From Candidatus Aerophobota bacterium (GTDB lineage: Bacteria; Aerophobota; Aerophobia; Aerophobales; B3-G15): 29,535 nt of DNA. The stretch is from assembly GCA_014859225.1 (NCBI GenBank), contig JACUUP010000009.1, positions 1 to 29,535 on the forward strand. Direction: 5' to 3'. The notes beneath the pieces are model-generated. The model was not told where the DNA came from, searched no databases, and was given only the letters and a program-made list of their open reading frames with translations. Each line of letters starts with the position of its first letter. The stretch's first letter is position 1. A program made the translations under genes and the position numbers. Below are positions 23,933 to 29,535 of the stretch, piece after piece.

Positions 23933-24104
23933 GTCAGGTCTTGAGCATTTGACATGTAATTTTTCACACTCTCACTTCCTAAGAAAAAATCATCCTGCCC
24001 TTGTTTTAAAGTTTAAATAAATAGCTCTGCTTAATACTCTGTAAAAAGGCATCAGGAATAAATTCAGTTAAGATAGAGGAAATGTCAAATGTCCAGGACC
24101 TAAC
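23933..24104. mobile_element. MITE-like element with 23-bp imperfect terminal inverted repeats
   Basis: GTCAGGTCTTGAGCATTTGA... (23933-23955) is matched by the reverse complement of 24082-24104 (GTTAGGTCCTGGACATTTGA...) at 19 of 23 positions without gaps. The enclosed 126 bases are AT-rich and contain no ORF. No clear target-site duplication is visible. It is a non-autonomous element or an old REP-type sequence, as no transposase is in the window. It fills nearly all of the 23921-24128 gap between the importer operon and lemA. Confidence 0.6.
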
Positions 24105-24128
24105 TCTTTGAAAGTTGAGGTGAGATAC

Positions 24129-24686
24129 ATGGTAGTATGGATAGCTCTAACAGTAATAGTGGTTGGCATTTTGGTAGTGATAGTTGCTATTTATAACAAA
24201 TTGGTTGATTTAAAATTTCGGGTGAAGCAGGCCTGGTCAGATGTGGATGTGCAACTTAAAAGAAGATATGACTTAATTCCAAATCTTGTGGAGACAGTAA
24301 AAGGTTATGCATCCCACGAGAGAAAAACTCTGGAGGAAGTTATAAATGCAAGAAGTAAAGCGATGCAGGTAACAGAGCCGGGTGAGAAAAAAGGTGAGGC
24401 AGAGAACTTTTTATCATCAACTTTAAAAAGTCTTTTTGCTCTTGCTGAAAGCTACCCCGAACTGAAGGCTAATCAAAACTTTATTGAACTGCAGTCCACC
24501 CTGGCAAAACTTGAGGAAGACATTCAACTTGCCCGTCGTTACTACAACGCTGTAGTCAGGGATATGAATATAATGACCGAAGCTTTTCCCAGCAATTTAA
24601 TTGCAAGCTGGTTTGGATTTAAGAAAGCTGAATACTTCTTGCTCCCCTCAGAGATAGAAAGAGAAGTTGTTAAAGTTAAGTTTTAA
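24129..24686 (+). CDS. lemA: LemA family protein
   Basis: This 185-residue LemA-family membrane protein has an N-terminal membrane helix (about residues 4-24, VIVVGILVVIVAIYN) followed by a mostly helical soluble domain that begins with the diagnostic KQAWSDVDVQLKRRYDLIPNLVETVKGYA. The ending FGFKKAEYFL is also typical. I chose the ATG at 24129 after GAGGTGAG. The TTG at 24108 in the same frame lies just past the MITE-like element and adds a non-family extension. The function of LemA proteins is not established. They commonly stand next to DUF2207 or TPM-domain membrane proteins, as here. The two genes, 20 bases apart, are unrelated in theme to the sugar locus. Confidence 0.92.
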   Translation: MVVWIALTVIVVGILVVIVAIYNKLVDLKFRVKQAWSDVDVQLKRRYDLIPNLVETVKGYASHERKTLEEVINARSKAMQVTEPGEKKGEAENFLSSTLKSLFALAESYPELKANQNFIELQSTLAKLEEDIQLARRYYNAVVRDMNIMTEAFPSNLIASWFGFKKAEYFLLPSEIEREVVKVKF

Positions 24687-24706
24687 TTAAAATACAGGAA
24701 CTTATT

Positions 24707-26449
24707 ATGATAAGATGTGCACACGTTGCAGGTCTTTTTGTTATATTCTTACTTTTTATTTTTGCCTTTGCTGCTTTTCCCTGGGTCATCCAGGATTTTA
24801 CCTCACAAATCAACATAGGCAAAGATAGCACCCTCAGCGTAGTTGAAAAAATAACGGTAGATTTTCAAGCAGAGTCTTCTCGGGGAATCTACCGGGATAT
24901 TCCGGTTAAATATAAAAGAGGAGCTTATAACTATAATTTGCGTTTGAAAATTTTTTCCGTAGAGGATGAGACAGGAGAAGATTACCAGTTCAAGGTCACA
25001 AACGAGGGAAGATATATAAGGATAAGAATTGGCAATCCTGATAGGTATGTTCAGGGTATTAACACTTATCACATATTTTACCAGGTTAAGCGTGCCATCA
25101 ACTACTTTGAAAGTCATGATGAGCTCTACTGGAATGTTACAGGAGATGAGTGGGATGTTCCAATTATAAGAACAGAAGCTGTGGTTGGCTTTCCTGATAG
25201 GATTACCCAGGAGGAGTTTTTTGAGGAGCTTTCCTGGGAAAGTTTCAGTGGGCCATGGGGCTCCATCACATCAAGGGCAAACGTGTATGAAGAGGATGGA
25301 AATATTATCTTTAACGTGGAAAACCTTCGCCCACGAGAAGGTTTAACTATCCTTGTATCTTTTCCCAAAGGATATCTGGATGTGCCCCACCCTCTCCTTG
25401 AAACCTTGTGGTTTTTCCAGGACAATGGATTTTTTGTTTTGCCCATCGTAGTTTTCATATTTATGTTTTTGCTCTGGCTTGCCACAGGGAAAAATCCTGA
25501 TGTGCGCCGCTCGGTTATGGTTAGATACCATCCTCCAGCCAAGCTGACACCTTCAGAAGCTGGCACCATTGTTGATGAAAGAGTTGATATTACTGATATT
25601 ACTGCCATGGTGATTGACCTTGCAGTGAGGGGTTATTTTAAAATTAAACAGGTAGCCTCAACAAAGCTTCTTTTTCTTTCCAAAAAGGATTATATTTTTA
25701 ACCTTTTAAAAGAGGATTATCCTAACGATGCCAACTTAAAAAAACATGAGCGTTCCTTTCTTATGGGTATTTTTGAAGGTGGGAAAAAAGAGGTTGCCCT
25801 TTCCTCTTTGAAAAATAAATTTTACCTGCATCTTTCAGGTATAAAAAATTCCGTCTATGCTGAGCTAACCAGGGAGGGATATTTTTCTGCCCAACCTGAT
25901 AAAATAAGAAAAGTTTATTTTGGCTTCGGGCTTTTTCTTATATTTATAGGATTTTTTCTTGCCAGAGCTTTTGTTAGATTAGACATTATGGTGTCTATGC
26001 CCCTGTCAGGAGCCATCATTATAGCTTTTTCCTTTGTAATGCCCAGACTTACGCTAAAGGGCGTAAACATCCTTTATGAGCTTCTGGGTTTAAGGGAGTT
26101 TATAAAAAGAGTAGAAAAAGACCGTCTTAGAAAACTTCTGCAGGAAGAGCCTCTTTTATTTGATAAAATTTTACCTTATGCCATGGCGATGGGAGTGGCT
26201 GATGAATGGGCAGAGGCTTTTCAGGATTTATATACAACGCCTCCTAACTGGTATGAATCTTCTCTCTGGGTGGGGGGGCGCTTCCATACACCGGTTTTTG
26301 TTGCCGAGCTGGGAGAAAGTTTACGCATGATGGGAGATACTCTCTCTTCCTCACCCCCTCGCGCCTCAGCTTCCTCGGGGAAAAGCGGTTTTGGTGGAGG
26401 TGGGTTTAGTGGTGGAGGTTTTGGTGGAGGTGGCGGAGGAAAATGGTAA
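24707..26449 (+). CDS. DUF2207-family membrane protein with Gly-rich tail
   Basis: This 580-residue protein has a signal-like N-terminal helix (about residues 6-26) and an extracytoplasmic beta-rich DUF2207 domain (IGKDSTLSVVEKITVDF, YRDIPVKYKRG). A membrane segment follows at about 245-262 (LPIVVFIFMFLLWLATG), then a cytoplasmic domain with YHPPAKLTPSEAGTIVD, then two more helices at about 402-445. The C-terminus is GFGGGGFSGGGFGGGGGGKW, the Gly-rich ending common in this family. It follows lemA by 20 bases and probably works with it in the envelope, but no biochemical role is known. It is full length. It converges with the ArsR gene, and the 29 bases between them show no clear terminator. 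Confidence 0.9.
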   Translation: MIRCAHVAGLFVIFLLFIFAFAAFPWVIQDFTSQINIGKDSTLSVVEKITVDFQAESSRGIYRDIPVKYKRGAYNYNLRLKIFSVEDETGEDYQFKVTNEGRYIRIRIGNPDRYVQGINTYHIFYQVKRAINYFESHDELYWNVTGDEWDVPIIRTEAVVGFPDRITQEEFFEELSWESFSGPWGSITSRANVYEEDGNIIFNVENLRPREGLTILVSFPKGYLDVPHPLLETLWFFQDNGFFVLPIVVFIFMFLLWLATGKNPDVRRSVMVRYHPPAKLTPSEAGTIVDERVDITDITAMVIDLAVRGYFKIKQVASTKLLFLSKKDYIFNLLKEDYPNDANLKKHERSFLMGIFEGGKKEVALSSLKNKFYLHLSGIKNSVYAELTREGYFSAQPDKIRKVYFGFGLFLIFIGFFLARAFVRLDIMVSMPLSGAIIIAFSFVMPRLTLKGVNILYELLGLREFIKRVEKDRLRKLLQEEPLLFDKILPYAMAMGVADEWAEAFQDLYTTPPNWYESSLWVGGRFHTPVFVAELGESLRMMGDTLSSSPPRASASSGKSGFGGGGFSGGGFGGGGGGKW

Positions 26450-26478
26450 CCAGAGTAACAATCGCCACAACCCCTTAA

Positions 26479-26760
26479 TCATTTATTGAGTAAATTATTA
26501 AATTCTCCCATAAATTGCTCCACATTTTCTTTATTGGCTGAGTAATGCATCCAGTAACCTCTTTTTTCTGCATATACTAATCCTGCTTCTCTTAAGATTC
26601 TAAGATGCTGAGACACGGCGGGCTGAGACACCTCAAGAGAACGTACTATGGCATTGACACAGAGTGTTTTTTCCGTGAGAAGCAAAAAAATCTTCAATCT
26701 TGTAGGGTCGGAAAGGGCTTTACATATTTTTGTTATATTTTCTAATTTTGACCTGTTCAT
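26479..26760 (-). CDS. ArsR-family transcriptional regulator
   Basis: This 93-residue winged-helix repressor has KALSDPTRLKIFLLL (helix 1-2), recognition helix VSQPAVSQHLRILREAGLV, and the wing with EKRGYWMHYS. The metal-site helix reads TLCVNAI, with one Cys instead of ELCVCDL, so the classical arsenite/cadmium alpha-3 site is missing and the inducer is unclear. A 20-base palindrome between its probable -35 and -10 boxes (26803-26822) suggests autorepression. It stands alone: the minus-strand Mrp gene ends 222 bases upstream. An ABC-2 exporter lies further upstream and could be a target, but nothing in the sequence shows that. Confidence 0.92.
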   Translation of the reverse strand: MNRSKLENITKICKALSDPTRLKIFLLLTEKTLCVNAIVRSLEVSQPAVSQHLRILREAGLVYAEKRGYWMHYSANKENVEQFMGEFNNLLNK

Positions 26761-26799
26761 ATCTTTTGGGGGAGAATAATTATATCTACATTTACTTAT

Positions 26800-26827
26800 A
26801 AAATACTAACAAATAATAGTATGTCAA
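26800..26827 (-). promoter_or_regulatory. ArsR-gene promoter with palindromic operator
   Basis: On the minus strand TTGACA (26827-26822) is followed after 16 bases by TATTTT (26805-26800). Between and overlapping them is ATACTA-N8-TAGTAT (26803-26822), a perfect 6-bp inverted repeat. This is a textbook position for an autorepressor. The remaining bases to 26981 show a repeated CTTAAG and a weak GGTAT/ATACC hairpin but no gene. Confidence 0.6.
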
Positions 26828-26981
26828 TACAGCTGGTAGAATCGTGAAGTTTCGGAAGATAAAGTTTCAATGGGAAATGCAGAAAAGACCTGGCAAATCC
26901 ATGTATAATTACTTAAGACTCTTCTCCCCTTAAGATTTATGAGGTATCAGTTTTTGGAATACCGTATCATTTCGCATATCT

Positions 26982-27830
26982 TTATATTCTTGTCTTCTCT
27001 CCAATTTCTTTGAGGATGGAAGCTGTTACCTTACTCATATACCGGGCTGCAGAACCTTCCCTTTGAGCTATAACAAAAGGTTTTCCTTCATCACCTGAGA
27101 TGACAATATAAGGGTCAAGGGGCAATCTTCCTAAAAAAGGAACACCGAGCTCTCTGGCAGCTTTTTCTCCTCCACCTTTTTTAAAAAGCTCAATCTCTTT
27201 TTTGCAATGAGGACAAATAAAGCCGCTCATATTTTCAACAATGCCAATTATGGGGACATTAACCGCCCTGGCAAAATTCACTGCTTTGCGGGAGTCAAGC
27301 AGGGCAACCTCCTGGGGAGTTGTAACGATAATTGCTCCAGTTAAATCTGGTATAAGCTGGGCACAACTTAAAGGCTCATCCCCTGTACCCGGGGGTGAGT
27401 CAATAATTAGATAATCTAAGCTACCCCAATCAACGTCTGAGAGGAACTGGCTTATAAGCTTCATCTTCAAAGGCCCTCGCCAGATAACCGGGGTATCGGC
27501 GTTCTTAAGAAGAGGTGAGATACTCACCACCTTTACTCCGGGAGGGACAAAGATAGGTTCTATTTTCCCGTCAGGAAGCGCTCCCAATTTTGTACCTTCG
27601 GCTCCCACCATCTTAGCTATATTTGGGCCGTGAATATCAACATCTAAAAGAGCTACCTTTTTATCCTGAAGGGCTAAGCTAAAGGCAAGATTCACCGCAA
27701 CTGTTGTTTTCCCTACCCCTCCTTTTCCACTTATTACAAGGAGTTTGTGGGCAATGTTTTTCATATTCTCTTGTATCCTCTCCTGCACCCGCTCCTGTGA
27801 GGACGTATCCTGGCTTGTTTTCTCTGTCAT
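26982..27830 (-). CDS. mrp: Mrp/NBP35-family Fe-S carrier ATPase
   Basis: This 282-residue P-loop protein is thought to carry and transfer 4Fe-4S clusters to apoproteins. It has the deviant Walker A GKGGVGKT (residues 35-42), DVDIHGPN, the DSPPGTGDE switch region and the CPHC pair (Cys206, Cys209) that bridges a cluster in the dimer. The N-terminal DUF59 domain of long Mrp proteins is missing, and the protein begins with about 34 charged residues instead. A good ribosome binding site (AAAGGAAAGG) precedes the ATG at 27830 and a strong promoter lies at 27864. A supply of Fe-S clusters would fit a metabolism that uses AOR, but this is a housekeeping gene and no specific link is shown. Confidence 0.93.
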   Translation of the reverse strand: MTEKTSQDTSSQERVQERIQENMKNIAHKLLVISGKGGVGKTTVAVNLAFSLALQDKKVALLDVDIHGPNIAKMVGAEGTKLGALPDGKIEPIFVPPGVKVVSISPLLKNADTPVIWRGPLKMKLISQFLSDVDWGSLDYLIIDSPPGTGDEPLSCAQLIPDLTGAIIVTTPQEVALLDSRKAVNFARAVNVPIIGIVENMSGFICPHCKKEIELFKKGGGEKAARELGVPFLGRLPLDPYIVISGDEGKPFVIAQREGSAARYMSKVTASILKEIGEKTRI

Positions 27831-27863
27831 ATGTAGCCTTTCCTTTCTTTATATTTCCTTTTT

Positions 27864-27891
27864 AGTATATGTTATAAATTATTTTTGTCAA
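27864..27891 (-). promoter_or_regulatory. Probable sigma-70-type promoter of mrp
   Basis: Read on the minus strand, TTGACA (27891-27886), 16 bases and TATACT (27869-27864) lie about 34 bases before the mrp start codon. This is the best promoter match in the window. The rest of the gap to 27958 is AT-rich with no further feature I can support. Confidence 0.7.
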
Positions 27892-27958
27892 TTTGAGTTG
27901 CATTAAAAACTATCCTTTGCTACCATAAGATATGTTTGTACTTGGGGACAGAAATTAC

Positions 27959-28687
27959 CTATTCAAACCTTCTGCGAAGTAGCTTCATTGCTGGAAAAAT
28001 AAAAAGCACCAAAAATCCTACGAGAGCTACAATGTCTATGAAAAAAACTCTACTACAGATTCTTGAAAAAGACCACTGGAGTCCCCCAATCGTATAGGTG
28101 AGAGGCATCGTATGGGCAAGATACCTCAGCTTATCGGGCATAGCTGATACGGGATAAACAACGCCCGAGAGAAATATCATTAAAAAGCGGGGCAGGTTGA
28201 GCAAGGTCTGAGCTTCAAACGCCTCCTTTACCAAAACACATAAAAGCGCACCCAGAGAGGAGAAAACAAGAAGTGATAAAATGAGTGTTAGTGTAAGATA
28301 AAAAATATTAGGAGAGAGTTTCAGGATAAAGCATGACGAAAAAGTTACTATAGTAACCATCATAAGACCGAAAATGGAGCCTCCCAGTACTTTTCCCAAA
28401 AGAACAGTGGAAGAGCCAATAGGTGCCAGGAGTAGTCTTTCCAGCGAACCAAGACGAAGCTCAAAATTAATAACCACAGCCTCTGCAGCAGTTGTGCTAA
28501 ATAAAATTGTCATGGCAATAAGTCCAGGCACGAGCTGTGTAAAATCTTGTGGGTTTCTAAGGTAGAAGGCTAAAATCCAGGCAAAGGGAAAAACTACTCC
28601 CCAGCTAACTGCGGGAGGTTTGAGGTAATATGTCCTCATATCTTTCAAGACAATATAGTATATAGCTCGCAGATTGTCAAACCACAT
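27959..28687 (-). CDS. ABC-2-type transporter permease
   Basis: This 242-residue membrane subunit of an ABC exporter has about six hydrophobic segments, including WGVVFPFAWILAFYL near residue 30, the long ILSLLVFSSLGALLCVLV region in the middle and VALVGFLVLFIF at the C-terminus. FLSGVVYPVSAMPDKLRYLAHTMPLTY is typical of the ABC-2 fold. The gene starts one base after the stop of the ATPase gene on the same strand, so the two are translated together. Such exporters move drugs, lipids or polysaccharides, but no substrate can be assigned. It belongs to a different system from the sugar importers. Confidence 0.9.
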   Translation of the reverse strand: MWFDNLRAIYYIVLKDMRTYYLKPPAVSWGVVFPFAWILAFYLRNPQDFTQLVPGLIAMTILFSTTAAEAVVINFELRLGSLERLLLAPIGSSTVLLGKVLGGSIFGLMMVTIVTFSSCFILKLSPNIFYLTLTLILSLLVFSSLGALLCVLVKEAFEAQTLLNLPRFLMIFLSGVVYPVSAMPDKLRYLAHTMPLTYTIGGLQWSFSRICSRVFFIDIVALVGFLVLFIFPAMKLLRRRFE

Positions 28688-28688
28688 A

Positions 28689-29535
28689 TTATCTTTTCCC
28701 TTTCTCCGTTGCCATAATAGCTGGACTTAAACCTGTAATCTTAATAAAGGCATCCTCAAGAGTTGTTCTTATACTCTGGATTACCCTTATTTCAATTCCT
28801 TTATTTTTGGCAAAGGTTACTATCTCACTGTATATTTCACTGGGAAGACCCCCATAGATTCGAATTTTTCTATCATTTATGGGAACTACTTGAGCATAAT
28901 GCAATATAGTAGATATATCTTGTAGAAATTCAGAAATTTTTTGAGCGAATTCAAATTCAATTACTGATTCTTTCTCAGTAAGATTTTTTAAAGCCTGCGG
29001 CGTATCAGTTTTTATAATTTTTCCCTTAACCAAAATGGCAATTCTGTCACATAAAAGGTCTGCCTCCTCAAGGTAATGGGTGGTAAGAAAAATGGTTAAT
29101 CCTTCTTGATGAAAGCTTCTGATTAAATTGCGCACAGAGCGAGCAGCTATGGCATCAAGACCCACTGTTGGCTCGTCAAGAAAAAGAAGACGAGGTTGGT
29201 GTATTAATGAAGAGGTAATAGTCAAGGCTCTTTTCATACCACGGGAGAGGGTGCGAAAAAGATCATCTTTTCGCTTATCAAGTCCAAATGTTTTTAACAG
29301 GTCTTTTGCTCTTTTTTTCCGTTCACTGCGGGATACACCGTAGAGTGCTCCCATAAACAAAAGATTATCCAAGCAGGACAGTTCATCGTAGAGGTTTGAG
29401 GTCTCTGGAACAACTCCCACATATCTTTTGGCCCGGGTAATCTCTGAGTTAATATCAAAGCCTAAAACAGAGGCTTCTCCTTCTGTAGGAGTGGAAAGCC
29501 CAGTAAGCATCCTTATGGTAGTGGTTTTTCCTGCC
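28689..29535 (-). CDS. ABC exporter ATPase, 5' end outside window
   Basis: This is the ATPase partner of the ABC-2 permease. The first in-window codons on the minus strand, from 29534, read AGKTTTIRMLTGL, the end of a Walker A motif, so the ATG at 29510 is internal and the true start lies beyond the window. Downstream are the signature LSRGMKRAL, Walker B LLFLDEPTVGLD and the switch LTTHYLEEADLLCDR, as in the drug/ABC-2 (DrrA/CcmA) class. A C-terminal domain of about 90 residues follows. At least 282 residues are present and all visible motifs are intact. It is co-transcribed with the permease gene. Confidence 0.93.
   Translation of the reverse strand, partial: AGKTTTIRMLTGLSTPTEGEASVLGFDINSEITRAKRYVGVVPETSNLYDELSCLDNLLFMGALYGVSRSERKKRAKDLLKTFGLDKRKDDLFRTLSRGMKRALTITSSLIHQPRLLFLDEPTVGLDAIAARSVRNLIRSFHQEGLTIFLTTHYLEEADLLCDRIAILVKGKIIKTDTPQALKNLTEKESVIEFEFAQKISEFLQDISTILHYAQVVPINDRKIRIYGGLPSEIYSEIVTFAKNKGIEIRVIQSIRTTLEDAFIKITGLSPAIMATEKGKR

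Noticed and set aside
26883-26981. Intrinsic terminator behind mrp (GGTAT/ATACC and CTTAAG repeats, minus strand)
   Set aside because: The stems are 5-6 bp, AT-rich and not followed by a uridine run in the reading direction.

Overview
The window is a bacterial chromosomal segment from what looks like an anaerobe, possibly a thermophile. It carries an aldehyde:ferredoxin oxidoreductase (AOR) of the tungsten-enzyme type, TTGACA-type promoters and purine-rich ribosome binding sites. The two solute-binding proteins have Sec signal peptides without a lipobox cysteine, which favours a two-membrane cell. I cannot assign a phylum. No rRNA, tRNA, CRISPR array or transposase is visible, and no gene-free stretch reaches 300 bases.

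Layout: (1) 1-2163, the 3' part of an AOR gene followed by a MoaD/ThiS-like sulfur carrier. (2) 2360-6599, a DeoR-type regulator, a cupin, an aldehyde dehydrogenase and a xylulokinase-like sugar kinase. (3) 6847-12753, a complete ABC importer: solute-binding protein, two permeases, a 62-residue membrane protein resembling part of DUF2160, and two different ATPases. (4) 12801-17941, catabolic enzymes in the same direction: acetoacetate-decarboxylase family, creatininase family (resembling the inositol-pathway hydrolase IolN), a short-chain dehydrogenase resembling D-mannonate oxidoreductase, a uroporphyrinogen-decarboxylase-like protein, and glycerol dehydrogenase. (5) 18148-23920, a second importer with the same gene order. 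(6) 24129-26449, lemA and a DUF2207 membrane protein. (7) On the minus strand, an ArsR regulator, an Mrp/NBP35 ATPase, and an ABC-2 permease with its ATPase, the last truncated by the window end.

The core is a regulated uptake-and-catabolism locus for one or two polyols or cyclitols. Two paralogous importers flank the catabolic genes. SBP, two permeases, a DUF2160-like protein and two ATPases is the arrangement I associate with the GlpSTPQV-type glycerol importer, and a glycerol dehydrogenase homologue lies between the cassettes. The creatininase and SDR genes suggest instead, or in addition, an inositol-type ring-opening route. The substrate is not proven by sequence.

Three observations stand out. 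First, the two ATPase genes and the tail of the small membrane gene form a 2,287-bp direct repeat in which I see no differences (10469-12755 and 21636-23922), while the SBPs and permeases of the same cassettes are well diverged. Second, the leader of each SBP gene can form a hairpin with the same geometry: an outer stem of 8 or 9 bp, an asymmetric bulge, a 4-bp inner stem and a 24-nt loop that holds AGGAGGTGA at loop positions 5-13. The stem sequences are unrelated, which suggests a conserved RNA element. Third, each SBP-permease junction carries a 14-15-bp hairpin with a shared 3' arm.
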